Position numbers and translations under genes: made by a program. A stretch of 64,000 nt of DNA, taken from positions 62,001-126,000 of the forward strand of contig NZ_BRVP01000008.1 of assembly GCF_027924145.1 (NCBI RefSeq), in the 5' to 3' direction. Of the stretch, positions 26,293 through 34,983 are shown piece after piece. Source of the stretch: Neptunitalea chrysea. Its GTDB lineage: Bacteria > Bacteroidota > Bacteroidia > Flavobacteriales > Flavobacteriaceae. The number at the start of each line of letters is the position of its first letter. Within the stretch, counting starts at the first letter, position 1. The notes beneath the pieces are model-generated. The model did not search any database, had not been told where the DNA came from, and worked only from the letters and a program-made list of their open reading frames with translations.

Positions 26293-26952
26293 ATGACTAA
26301 AGCAGAAAAAGTAGCCTTCGTTATAGATACCTTAGAAAATATTTATCCAGAGGTTCCTATACCTCTAGATCATAAAGATCCGTATACATTGCTGATAGCT
26401 GTGTTGCTATCGGCACAGTGTACCGATGTTAGGGTAAATCAAATAACGCCGTTACTTTTTGCTAAGGCCGATAATCCGTATGACATGATTAAAATGACAC
26501 AGGAAGAAATTAAAGAAATTATTCGTCCCTGTGGATTATCACCAATGAAGTCAAAAGGTATTTATGAATTATCACATATTCTTATCGAAAAACATAACGG
26601 TGAAGTACCGGCTAGTTTTCCAGATTTAGAGGAATTACCTGCTGTGGGACATAAAACGGCAAGTGTAGTAATGAGTCAGGCTTTTAACATTCCAGCTTTC
26701 CCTGTTGATACCCATATACACAGGCTAATGTATCGTTGGGGCTTTTCTAATGGGAGTACGGTTCAGCAAACTGAAAAAGATGCTAAACGTTTATTCCCTA
26801 AAGAAAAATGGAATAAACTGCATCTACAAATTATTTGGTACGGAAGAGAATACTGTCAGGCTCGAGGTTGGAAACTTGAAAACGATGTTATTACACAAAC
26901 TGTAGGACGTAAATCTGTTATTAAAGAATATTTACAAAATCAGAAAAAATAG
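26293..26952 (+). CDS. nth: Endonuclease III (HhH-GPD DNA glycosylase/AP lyase) lacking Fe-S cysteines
   Basis: 219 residues. It removes oxidised pyrimidines from DNA and cuts the abasic site. The helix-hairpin-helix 'LPAVGHKTA' carries the catalytic Lys121, and 'PVDTHIHR' the Asp139; both match E. coli Lys120/Asp138. The C-terminal Fe-S loop is different: E. coli has four Cys (C-x6-C-x2-C-x5-C), while here only Cys188 ('REYCQARGW') remains and the following residues have none. The protein therefore should not bind the 4Fe-4S cluster. The gene is otherwise intact and full length. It lies 17 bp after the HMG-CoA synthase gene. Confidence 0.93.
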   Translation: MTKAEKVAFVIDTLENIYPEVPIPLDHKDPYTLLIAVLLSAQCTDVRVNQITPLLFAKADNPYDMIKMTQEEIKEIIRPCGLSPMKSKGIYELSHILIEKHNGEVPASFPDLEELPAVGHKTASVVMSQAFNIPAFPVDTHIHRLMYRWGFSNGSTVQQTEKDAKRLFPKEKWNKLHLQIIWYGREYCQARGWKLENDVITQTVGRKSVIKEYLQNQKK

Positions 26953-27031
26953 GTCCACAAATTCAGTCATTGAGGTTTAATGCTTTTTTCCTAATCATCA
27001 TTATTTAGTACCTTTCGGAAAAATTAAATCA

Positions 27032-27823
27032 ATGATTTATTCTATTATAGAGCCAACAGCACCAAAAGTGCCAATTTTAATAAGCTCACCCCACTCAGGA
27101 ACTGATTTTCCTGAAGAAATAAAACAACAATTATTACCTGAAGCAGTTAACAATCCAGATGACACCGATTGGTTTATAGATACGTTGTATAACTTTGCTT
27201 CAGACATGGGAATTACCATAATAAAAGCCAATTACAACCGTTGGGTAATAGACCTTAACAGAGACCCTAATAGCAAACCGCTCTACAACGATGGTCGTGT
27301 TATTACAGGCCTAGTACCTGAAACCGATTTTAACGGTAATCCACTCTACTCAGACAAAACACCTGACGAACAGGAAATTAAAAGAAGAATTGAACACTAT
27401 TATAAGCCTTACCACAAAAAGGTTGGAGAATTACTCCAAGAACTAAAAGACACTTTTGGCTATGCCATTTTGTTTGACGCACATTCTATAAGGCGTATGG
27501 TTCCCGGAATTAGAAAAACTCCCTTTCCACAGCTTATCCTCGGAGATAATGATGAAACCTCAGCTGCACCTCAAATTATAAAAGCAGCCTTAGATGCTAT
27601 TACACAATCTAATTACGAAGCCACCCATAATCATCCTTTTAAAGGGGGATATATTACACGTTACTTTGGAAAACCAGAAGAAAACATTCATGCCTTGCAA
27701 TTAGAAATGGCTAAAACCAATTACATGAATGCTTCTGAAACTGCTTTTAGTGAGGAAAATGCAGCAGAAATAAGAATCGTGCTAAAGCAGTTATTTACAA
27801 ACCTTATTGCTACAAAACTCTAA
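27032..27823 (+). CDS. hutG: N-formylglutamate amidohydrolase (N-formylglutamate deformylase)
   Basis: 263 residues. It hydrolyses N-formylglutamate to glutamate and formate, the last step of one histidine degradation route. Family marks are 'ISSPHSGTDFP', 'DTDWFID', 'RWVIDLNRDP', 'LFDAHSI' and 'THNHPFKGGYITR', which supply the metal-binding His, Asp and Glu. Its stop overlaps the hutF start (TAATG), so the two consecutive steps are translationally coupled. The first genes of the path (hutH, hutU, hutI) are not in the window. Confidence 0.92.
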   Translation: MIYSIIEPTAPKVPILISSPHSGTDFPEEIKQQLLPEAVNNPDDTDWFIDTLYNFASDMGITIIKANYNRWVIDLNRDPNSKPLYNDGRVITGLVPETDFNGNPLYSDKTPDEQEIKRRIEHYYKPYHKKVGELLQELKDTFGYAILFDAHSIRRMVPGIRKTPFPQLILGDNDETSAAPQIIKAALDAITQSNYEATHNHPFKGGYITRYFGKPEENIHALQLEMAKTNYMNASETAFSEENAAEIRIVLKQLFTNLIATKL

Positions 27824-29205
27824 TGAAAAAAGAATTTCATTTTAAAGGGTTACTTACTGAAAACGGATGGTTAACAAACGTATTGGTAAGTACAGAAAAC
27901 GGTAAAACCACCAAGATTTCACCAAATACAGATCCTACTACAGATACACACATAACCAAAGGTTTCGCCTTACCTGGTTTTCAAAATGCACACTCACATG
28001 CTTTTCAGTATGCCATGGCCGGCTTAGCAGAATTACATGAGGGAGACGGTATTCCTGATGATTTCTGGAGCTGGAGAAGTGCTATGTACGATTTGGCCTT
28101 AACCTTGTCTCCTGAACAGATGGAAGCTATAGCTACCCAACTATACGCAGAAATGGCAAGGCATGGGTATACTGCTGTAACAGAGTTCCATTACTTACAT
28201 CACCAACCAGATGGTACTCCCTATGCTAAAGTAGCTGAAATGGGACAACGTTTAATCAATGCCGCTAAAACAGCGGGAATTCATATTACATTAGTCCCTA
28301 TGTTCTACCAAAAAGGTGGTTTTGGTATAGAACCTACCAAGAAACAGCGCAGATTTATTTCGCCTACTATAGAAGATTACTACAAATTACTTGAAGCAAC
28401 CAAAGAAGCTTGTACCACTTATCAATTTGCCTCTTACGGCATGGGAATTCATTCGTTAAGAGCGGTTCAGGAAGAAGATATTCTAAAATTAACTTCGGAA
28501 TATGACGGAAGTATCCCTTTTCATATACACGTTTCAGAACAACTTAAAGAAATTGAGGATTCTATAAACTATTACGGCAAACGTCCGGTTCAATGGTTAT
28601 TAGACAACGTTGCCCTTAACGAAAACTACCACTTGGTACATGCTACACATTTAGATGATGCTGAAGTAAAGGGAATAGCAAAATCAGGTGCACATGTGGT
28701 ATTATGTCCTTCTACAGAAGGAAACCTTGGAGATGGTATTTTTAGACTTCATGATTTTAAAGAATTTGGAGGTAATTGGAGCATTGGTACCGATAGTCAT
28801 ATTGGCTTAAATCCATTAGAGGAGTTACGCATACTAGATTATGGTCAACGTTTAATAACACATAAACGTACTTCCTTCTATCAACTTAAGCAGGGTGATA
28901 GTGGTTTTAATGCTATTAAAATGATGTGGCAATCAGGTAGAAAAGCCATGGGACAATCTGCCAATGAATTTTTCAAAATAGGAGCTTCTTTTGATGCTGT
29001 AGTCATAGATGCTTCGCATCCGCTGTTAAGAACTTCTGGAACAAAAAACCTATGCAATACCATAGTATATGCGCAAGATGTGTCTAACATCTTTGGTACT
29101 ATTGTTAACGGAAAATGGATTGTATTTAATAGAGATCATTACAATACCAACATTGAAGAGCAATTTTATGAGATACTCGCTACATTGAAAACAAGAAATA
29201 ACTAA
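27823..29205 (+). CDS. hutF: Formimidoylglutamate deiminase
   Basis: 460 residues of the amidohydrolase (TIM-barrel) superfamily. HutF deiminates N-formimino-L-glutamate to N-formyl-L-glutamate, the substrate of HutG. Metal ligands are visible: 'NAHSHAF' (near residue 54), 'HIHVSEQ', a His in 'LVHATHLD' and the Asp of 'GTDSHIGLNP'. The HutF-type 'LCPSTEGNLGDG' substrate loop is present, which distinguishes it from cytosine or guanine deaminases. It is coupled to hutG by a one-base overlap. Cytoplasmic, zinc or iron dependent by family knowledge. Confidence 0.93.
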   Translation: MKKEFHFKGLLTENGWLTNVLVSTENGKTTKISPNTDPTTDTHITKGFALPGFQNAHSHAFQYAMAGLAELHEGDGIPDDFWSWRSAMYDLALTLSPEQMEAIATQLYAEMARHGYTAVTEFHYLHHQPDGTPYAKVAEMGQRLINAAKTAGIHITLVPMFYQKGGFGIEPTKKQRRFISPTIEDYYKLLEATKEACTTYQFASYGMGIHSLRAVQEEDILKLTSEYDGSIPFHIHVSEQLKEIEDSINYYGKRPVQWLLDNVALNENYHLVHATHLDDAEVKGIAKSGAHVVLCPSTEGNLGDGIFRLHDFKEFGGNWSIGTDSHIGLNPLEELRILDYGQRLITHKRTSFYQLKQGDSGFNAIKMMWQSGRKAMGQSANEFFKIGASFDAVVIDASHPLLRTSGTKNLCNTIVYAQDVSNIFGTIVNGKWIVFNRDHYNTNIEEQFYEILATLKTRNN

Positions 29206-29275
29206 ACACCCATTAAAAGAAAAAAATACAGATTCCTTAGAATAACAGGTATACCAATTTTGGACAATTCATCTT

Positions 29276-29283
29276 TAATTTTG
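29276..29283 (+). promoter_or_regulatory. -7 element before the substrate-binding-like gene
   Basis: TAatTTTG fits the -7 consensus and lies 43 bp before the ATG at 29327. A TTG at 29260-29262 is closer than the usual spacing. It suggests transcription separate from hutGF. Confidence 0.4.
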
Positions 29284-29326
29284 CCATCGGATATCCATTC
29301 TAAAAACAACACATAGACAACCACAT

Positions 29327-30175
29327 ATGAAGCATATTACCATAGCTGGCGTTCCTGAACATTTTAACCTACCATGGCACCTTGCCATAGAAGATGAAGC
29401 TTTTGAAGAAAGAGGTATTGAATTAGAATTTACAGAAGTACCGCAAGGTACTGGTAAAATGTGTCAGATGTTACGCAACGGAGAAACCGATTTAGCCATT
29501 ATTCTAACAGAAGGAATTGTGAAGGATATTGCAGCAGGCAATCCTTCGAAAATAGTACAGGGATATGTAGATTCTCCTTTGCTATGGGGAATACACGTAG
29601 CAACCAATGCACCATACCACTCTGTTGAAGATTTAAAAGGTACCAAAGCAGCTATCTCTCGTTTTGGTAGCGGAAGTCATTTAATGGCGTATGTAAATGC
29701 GGCTAACCAAAATTGGGATATTACAAAAGATTTACATTTTGAAGTAGTAAACACCTTAGATGGGGCTATTGAAGCACTAACTGAAGATACTGCTCAATAC
29801 TTTATGTGGGAACGTTTTACTACCAAACCGATTGTAGACAAAGGTATTTTTAAACGTATTACCGACTGCCCTACTCCGTGGCCATGTTTTGTAATTGCTG
29901 CTACAGACAAATTTCTTAAAGAAAACCCAGCTGTTTTAAATCACATCTTAGAGGTGATAAACACCTATACCGAAGAGTTTAAAATTATTCCAAGTATAGA
30001 CAGAACCATTGCCAACCGATATGGGATACAATTGAAAGATGTAAAAGATTGGTTGCATATTACCCGTTGGGGACAACAGCAGCTAAGTAATACTACTATT
30101 ACCAAAGTAATAGAGCAATTAACAGCCTTGGAGTTGATTGAAAGTAAGGTTAGTAGTTCTGATATTTTGTGGTAG
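29327..30175 (+). CDS. Cytosolic substrate-binding-domain protein (SsuA/THI5-like fold)
   Basis: 282 residues resembling type 2 periplasmic-binding proteins of the NMT1/SsuA group: 'ITIAGVPEHFNLPWHLAIE', 'GTGKMCQMLRNGETDLAIILTEG', 'GTKAAISRFGSGSHLMAYV' and 'YFMWERFTTKP'. It has no signal peptide or lipobox and starts straight at the first beta strand, and no ABC permease or ATPase gene adjoins. It may thus be a cytoplasmic ligand sensor, or an enzyme of the THI5-like pyrimidine type. A stand-alone protein of this kind occurs in many Bacteroidota. It stands 121 bp after hutF. Ligand unknown. Confidence 0.75.
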   Translation: MKHITIAGVPEHFNLPWHLAIEDEAFEERGIELEFTEVPQGTGKMCQMLRNGETDLAIILTEGIVKDIAAGNPSKIVQGYVDSPLLWGIHVATNAPYHSVEDLKGTKAAISRFGSGSHLMAYVNAANQNWDITKDLHFEVVNTLDGAIEALTEDTAQYFMWERFTTKPIVDKGIFKRITDCPTPWPCFVIAATDKFLKENPAVLNHILEVINTYTEEFKIIPSIDRTIANRYGIQLKDVKDWLHITRWGQQQLSNTTITKVIEQLTALELIESKVSSSDILW

Positions 30176-30200
30176 AATAATTTTAACAGAATTACATTTG
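30167..30200 (+). promoter_or_regulatory. Promoter of the small lipoprotein gene
   Basis: TTG (30167-30169) and TAcaTTTG (30193-30200) are separated by 23 bp, slightly long for the -33/-7 pair. The -7 box matches perfectly and lies 51 bp before the ATG at 30252. Confidence 0.5.
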
Positions 30201-30251
30201 CTTTATAGGTAGAAAATATTGTTTCTTGCACATACTTATAACTTGTTTTAT

Positions 30252-30422
30252 ATGAAAAGATTAATGATTGTAGCTGTAGCACTAGTATCTTTCACTACAT
30301 TTTCCTGTAAATCGTATTGTGGAAGAGGGTGTGTAAACCGTCATAGTTCAGTAACTCCTAAAAAGGATACTATTCATAATTCTGATGTTACTTTGCTTGA
30401 AGAAACATCAGAATTCAACTAA
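30252..30422 (+). CDS. Small Cys-rich lipoprotein
   Basis: 56 residues from the ATG at 30252. A short hydrophobic signal ends in a lipobox-like 'TTFSC', so Cys19 would be lipidated. Two more cysteines (23 and 27, 'YCGRGC') follow closely, then a polar tail. No family is recognised. An upstream ATG at 30219 would add a hydrophobic stretch before the charged 'MKR' start and is less likely. It has its own -7 box. Its stop lies 7 bp from the stop of ung, convergent, with no room for a terminator. Confidence 0.6.
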   Translation: MKRLMIVAVALVSFTTFSCKSYCGRGCVNRHSSVTPKKDTIHNSDVTLLEETSEFN

Positions 30423-30429
30423 TATATTG

Positions 30430-31095
30430 CTACCACTGTATAGGTGCTACTCCCTTACTTGCTAAAAAAGTATTGCAATTTGAAAAATGCTTATTACCAA
30501 ACCAATAACCTCGGTTAGCACTTAGAGGTGATGGGTGACCCGTGGTTAGCACATGGTGTTTTTTACCATCAATTAATTTTACTTTCTTTTTAGCAAAACC
30601 GCCCCAAAGTAAAAAGACAACATCTTGTTTGTATTCAGATACGGTTTTTATTACGGCATCAGTAAAGGTTTCCCAGCCTTTGTTTTGGTGACTTCCGGCT
30701 TGGTGAGCTCTAACCGTTAAAGTAGCATTTAATAACAGTACTCCTTGGTCTGCCCATCGTTCTAGATTACCACTTTGCGGATACGGAATCCCTAAATCGG
30801 TTTCTATTTCTTTAAAAATATTAATTAATGAAGGTGGATGTGCAATACCATCCTGTACCGAAAAACACAAACCATTAGCCTGATTAGGTCCATGATACGG
30901 ATCCTGGCCAATAATAACTACCTTTAAATCGTCAAATGAACAATGATCAAAAGCTGCAAAAATTTCCTTTCCTTTGGGATAACAAGTATGTTGTTGGTAT
31001 TCTTGTTTTACAAAATGGGTCAACTCTTCAAAGTAGGGTTTATCAAATTCATTTCGTAAAAATGGTTTCCAGCTATCATGCATATCTACGTTCAT
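30430..31095 (-). CDS. ung: Uracil-DNA glycosylase, family 1
   Basis: 221 residues, normal length. It removes uracil from DNA as the first step of base excision repair. All family-1 motifs are present: 'GQDPYHGPNQANGL' with the catalytic Asp, 'LLLNATLTV' and 'HPSPLSANRG' with the catalytic His and the minor-groove loop. It is divergent from mutS2 by 50 bp, so the two repair genes share a promoter region. The ATG at 31095 gives the expected N-terminus. Confidence 0.96.
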   Translation of the reverse strand: MNVDMHDSWKPFLRNEFDKPYFEELTHFVKQEYQQHTCYPKGKEIFAAFDHCSFDDLKVVIIGQDPYHGPNQANGLCFSVQDGIAHPPSLINIFKEIETDLGIPYPQSGNLERWADQGVLLLNATLTVRAHQAGSHQNKGWETFTDAVIKTVSEYKQDVVFLLWGGFAKKKVKLIDGKKHHVLTTGHPSPLSANRGYWFGNKHFSNCNTFLASKGVAPIQW

Positions 31096-31145
31096 TAGAT
31101 TTTAGTTATTTTTGTAACGCTGTAAAATTAGCATAAAATTAGACA

Positions 31146-33317
31146 ATGCTTAAAATTCATAATAAATCATTACAAGACCTTGAGTTTGCAAAGGTTCTTG
31201 AACAAATATCAGAATACTGTTCTACCGAACTGGGTAAAGAGACTGCCTTAAAGATTGTTCCTTATAAAACTGAGGAAGAACTTTTTTCAGGACTTTACAA
31301 AACACATGAGTATGTAGGCTCTTTTGACAATAACAATGCTATTCCTAATCATTATTTTGAAGGTATTGGTCAAGAACTACAATTATTGGGTATTGAGAAT
31401 TCATTAATAGAAATTAGTGGGTTTAGAAAAGTCAACGCTTTATCTAACACCGTAAATTTACACATTAACTTCTTTAAAAAATTTAAAGAGTACTACCCTA
31501 CCTTATTTAAACTGTCGGACGATATAGAATATACCACTGCTATTATTGAAAAAATAGACGGTGTCATCGATCGTTTTGGTGAAATAAAAGACGATGCTTC
31601 ACCTTCACTTCTAAATATTAGAAGAGAAATGAACGGAGTGAAAGGTAAAATAAATCAGAGTTTTAGCAGCGCTTTAAGCATGTATAACAGTTCGGGTTTA
31701 CTGGATGATATAAGGGAAACCGTTGTTGAAAACCGAAGAGTATTGGCCGTAAAGGCAATGTATCGTAAGCGTGTGAAAGGTACTGCCTTGGGCACTTCTA
31801 AAACTGGAAGTATTATTTATATAGAACCACAGGCTACAGAGCAATTCACCAGACAATTGGTAAACCTTCAGTTTGATGAGCGAGAAGAAATCAACAAAAT
31901 ATTAAAAGAGTTAACTAACTTTTTACGTCCGTATTATGGTTTGTTAATTGCATATCAATCATTTTTAACAACCATCGATGTTGTTTCAGCAAAAGCAAAA
32001 TATGCACAAAGCATGGATGCTATTTTGCCTAAGATAAATAAAGAGCGTAGACTTAATCTTATAGATGCATACCATCCGTTATTGCTTTTATCTAATAAAA
32101 GAAAAAGAGTAGTAACCTATCCACAAACAGTTACATTAAGTGATAACAACCGTATTATAGTAATATCGGGACCCAATGCAGGTGGTAAGAGTATCACCCT
32201 TAAAACTATTGGTTTGTTACAACTTATGTTACAAAGCGGTATGTTATTACCAGTACATGAGCGTAGTGAGATATGCTTATTTGAACGTGTATTAACCGAT
32301 ATCGGAGATAATCAATCTATAGAAAATCATTTAAGCACCTATAGCTATCGTTTAAAGAACATGAATTTCTTTTTACGTAAATGTAATAGTAAAACCCTAT
32401 TCTTAATTGATGAGTTTGGTACCGGATCGGATCCGGAGCTTGGGGGGGCTTTGGCAGAAACCTTTTTAGAAGAATTTTATCATAGAAACGCATTTGGAGT
32501 TATTACTACGCACTATGCTAATTTAAAAATGTTGGCTAATGAATTACCAAATGCTAGTAACGCTAATATGCTTTTTGACAGACGCTCATTAGAGCCTTCT
32601 TTTAAATTGATTATTGGAGAAGCAGGTAGTTCATTCACCTTTGAAGTAGCACAGAAAAATGGAATTCCGTATGGATTAATTAATCGTGCTAAAAAGAAGA
32701 TAGAAAAAGGAAAAGTGCGTTTTGATGCTACTATTGCCAAACTTCAAAAGCAACGTAATCAGATGGAAAAAACATCTACTCAGTTAGCTGAAGAAGAAGT
32801 AAAAGCAAGAGAAGAAGCTAAGAAGCTTGAAAACTTAAATGAACGTATACAAACTAAGTTAGAAAGCTACCAACAACTTTACGACCATAACCAACGAATG
32901 ATTTACTTAGGCAACAAGGTAAATGACGCAGCAGAAAGGTATTTCTACAGTAAAAAGAAACGCTCTTTAATTGGTGAATTATTAGCCATTATTGAAACAG
33001 AAAACAGCAAACGAAAAGTAAAAACCAAAGAAGAGAAAAAAGAGACCAAAAAACTTACAACGGTAGTAGCCAAAGAAGTTGAGAAGAAAGTAGAAGTGAT
33101 TAGGGAACAGAAAAAAGAAGAAAAGAAAAAGGTTGCTGAAATAGAAAAGAAAAAGCCTAAACACATCTTTAAAGTTGGTGATAGAGTACGCTTACCTGAT
33201 GGAAAAGCTGTGGGAACCATTGATACTATTGAACGAAAAAAAGTGGTCATTAATTATGGTTTTTTTACGACTAATGTAGCTATAGACCAACTAGAATTAG
33301 TAGAAGCCAAAAAATAA
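31146..33317 (+). CDS. MutS2-type ATPase without C-terminal Smr domain
   Basis: 723 residues. MutS2 proteins bind branched or stalled nucleic acid structures (recombination intermediates, and in some species collided ribosomes). Visible: helical core/lever region, Walker A 'GPNAGGKS' (about 341), 'LTDIGDNQSIENHLSTYS', Walker B 'LIDEFGTGSDP' and 'TTHYANLKMLA'. A long Lys/Glu coiled coil (about 530-690) follows, then a KOW/SH3-like end ('FKVGDRVRLPDGKAVGTI'). Family members such as B. subtilis MutS2 end with a Smr nuclease domain; here the ORF stops about 60 residues earlier and no Smr motif (LDLRG, HGxGxG) is seen. Its stop overlaps the DCC gene start (TAATG). Confidence 0.9.
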   Translation: MLKIHNKSLQDLEFAKVLEQISEYCSTELGKETALKIVPYKTEEELFSGLYKTHEYVGSFDNNNAIPNHYFEGIGQELQLLGIENSLIEISGFRKVNALSNTVNLHINFFKKFKEYYPTLFKLSDDIEYTTAIIEKIDGVIDRFGEIKDDASPSLLNIRREMNGVKGKINQSFSSALSMYNSSGLLDDIRETVVENRRVLAVKAMYRKRVKGTALGTSKTGSIIYIEPQATEQFTRQLVNLQFDEREEINKILKELTNFLRPYYGLLIAYQSFLTTIDVVSAKAKYAQSMDAILPKINKERRLNLIDAYHPLLLLSNKRKRVVTYPQTVTLSDNNRIIVISGPNAGGKSITLKTIGLLQLMLQSGMLLPVHERSEICLFERVLTDIGDNQSIENHLSTYSYRLKNMNFFLRKCNSKTLFLIDEFGTGSDPELGGALAETFLEEFYHRNAFGVITTHYANLKMLANELPNASNANMLFDRRSLEPSFKLIIGEAGSSFTFEVAQKNGIPYGLINRAKKKIEKGKVRFDATIAKLQKQRNQMEKTSTQLAEEEVKAREEAKKLENLNERIQTKLESYQQLYDHNQRMIYLGNKVNDAAERYFYSKKKRSLIGELLAIIETENSKRKVKTKEEKKETKKLTTVVAKEVEKKVEVIREQKKEEKKKVAEIEKKKPKHIFKVGDRVRLPDGKAVGTIDTIERKKVVINYGFFTTNVAIDQLELVEAKK

Positions 33318-33736
33318 TGGAACTACCAAAAGATAAGCATATTGTTTTATTTGACGGAGTATGTAACCTTTGTGATGAAGCGGTACAACGTATTATAAAA
33401 AATGATAAGAAAGATTTATATCGTTTTGCTTCATTACAAAGTACTTTAGGGCAAACTCTTTGTGAACAACGTGGAATTGATACTTCTAAAATAGACTCTA
33501 TCATTTTAATTATACCCGGAATTGCTTATTACTTAAAAGGAGATGCCGCTCTAGAAATTGCTAAAAATATGAGACGTTGGTATCCGTTATTAGGATTTCT
33601 AAAAAACATACTTCCTTCTACTATTACCAATAAAGTATATGACTATATTGCACAAAACAGGTATAAATGGTATGGAAAAAAAGAGTCATGTATGATTCCT
33701 ACCCCTGAATTAAAGGCTAAATTTCTGGATATTTAA
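33317..33736 (+). CDS. DCC family thiol-disulfide oxidoreductase (DUF393)
   Basis: 139 residues. The family signature is at the start: 'IVLFDGVCNLCDEAV', containing DxxCxxC, followed by 'FASLQS' and 'YLKGDAALEIA'. Members are thioredoxin-like, some membrane associated; the physiological partner is not known. Translation is coupled to mutS2 by a one-base overlap. Its stop codon shares the bases TTAA with the stop of the opposing PycTM gene, so the two mRNAs must overlap. Confidence 0.88.
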   Translation: MELPKDKHIVLFDGVCNLCDEAVQRIIKNDKKDLYRFASLQSTLGQTLCEQRGIDTSKIDSIILIIPGIAYYLKGDAALEIAKNMRRWYPLLGFLKNILPSTITNKVYDYIAQNRYKWYGKKESCMIPTPELKAKFLDI

Positions 33737-34866
33737 TTATATATATTGAAAAACACAATGTATAAAATGGTTGAAACTACAATCCCTGCCATAAATACAG
33801 CGTAGGTATATTGTAGTATCTTATATTTTTTAGCAACCACTTTACCTAAATAATATAAATCTTTGGTTAGTGAATTATAGATATACTCATTATTGCTAAG
33901 CAACATATCCATAGCTCTTTCATACTCTTCAAGACGCACTCTATGAAAGTTCCCAAAAAATAAAATATTCGTTTTCTTATGTGTTATATCTTCATAAGAA
34001 AATTTTCCTTTGGTTATCCTGGGGCGGGTAGCAATTACCGATAATATAATCGAAATAACCGTGAATATAACAAACACTAAGGTAGGTACAATTAAAAATG
34101 TATTAGACGGATTATCTAACTTAGGAAATATCCTTGAAAAAATAATAGAAATAATAATGGCATTAACCGATAACAAAATGTGCGCTTTTCTATCGGCATT
34201 ATCACTTAATGAAATATGATTTCGTAACGTAATTCTAAACACCGTATCTCTTCCTTTTTCAACTTGTTTTTGCTGTTGTTTGGTTTCTTTAGAAATTAAT
34301 TTTAAATAATTACCTTGTACCTTATATGCCCAATTTTTAATGGCATAACTGGTGTAAAATAACTTCGAATCAATAATACCTTTTAGATAGGTAAACCATT
34401 CCTTATTAGTTAACTCACTCTCTTTAATAGCATCGTTTTCAGCTCTCCAAAGTGTTTGTTGCTCATTAAAGTTTTTGTCTGCCAAAAACGCATAAACCGC
34501 ATCTTGTACAAGCATCTCTTCTTTAGTTTTGGGAACTACTTTACTATTTGCTGCTTTTATATATTGTTGAATCAATAAAATTTCTTCTTCAGAGTATCCT
34601 TCTTGTTTTAAATACTTTTCTGCAAAATTAAGACTAGTTACCCCTCCATACGCCAAATCCTTATAATAACCCGTTGCACAAAACCATATAGCTACTTGTA
34701 AATTCCGTAAGGTTTCTTTATTCATAGCTTTTTCTTCTTTTAACAACGTATCTAAGGCATCCGCTGTAATCATTGAAAAAGTATAGGTGTGAAATACAAA
34801 ATGACTACTGAAATGGCTTGTATAGATATTAAAAACCGCTTGCTTACATTTTTCAATTCGCTTCAT
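33733..34866 (-). CDS. Pycsar effector-family membrane protein (PycTM/DUF5706) fused to a degenerate HD domain
   Basis: 377 residues in two parts. Residues 1-145 have the helical layout of an HD phosphohydrolase, but the metal ligands are mostly gone: at the position of the His-Asp pair stands Cys63-Ala64 ('WFCATGYYKD'), the second His of the first helix is Phe30 (His26 remains), and the later NHEE-like segment is 'GGVT' (74-77). Residues about 205-377 look intact for the Pycsar effector family: 'FRITLRNHISLSDNADRKAHILLSVNAIIIS', here split by positions 210-240, two TM helices (about 228-246 and 257-279), 'RP.ITKGKFS', 'NILFFGNFH' and a third TM helix (352-373). In Pycsar defence the effector is triggered by cCMP or cUMP and damages the membrane. 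No cyclase gene is in the window. An 87-residue ORF lies 117 bp upstream. Confidence 0.85.
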   Translation of the reverse strand: MKRIEKCKQAVFNIYTSHFSSHFVFHTYTFSMITADALDTLLKEEKAMNKETLRNLQVAIWFCATGYYKDLAYGGVTSLNFAEKYLKQEGYSEEEILLIQQYIKAANSKVVPKTKEEMLVQDAVYAFLADKNFNEQQTLWRAENDAIKESELTNKEWFTYLKGIIDSKLFYTSYAIKNWAYKVQGNYLKLISKETKQQQKQVEKGRDTVFRITLRNHISLSDNADRKAHILLSVNAIIISIIFSRIFPKLDNPSNTFLIVPTLVFVIFTVISIILSVIATRPRITKGKFSYEDITHKKTNILFFGNFHRVRLEEYERAMDMLLSNNEYIYNSLTKDLYYLGKVVAKKYKILQYTYAVFMAGIVVSTILYIVFFNIYN

Positions 34867-34983
34867 AGCTTCATCTAAATGAAATATAAATAATACCTTT
34901 CAAAGGTATAAAGAAGTAATATAAATAAGACAAAAAGAGACTATTAATTTAAACTGGTATACCTATACTGCAATATCATTTTT

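Noticed and set aside
32945-33250. ORFs antisense to the mutS2 coiled coil
   Set aside because: Phe/Ser-rich translations are shadows of the Lys/Glu codons on the coding strand.
33733-34866. A complete Pycsar defence system
   Set aside because: No nucleotide cyclase gene is present on either strand nearby; only the effector-family protein can be supported.
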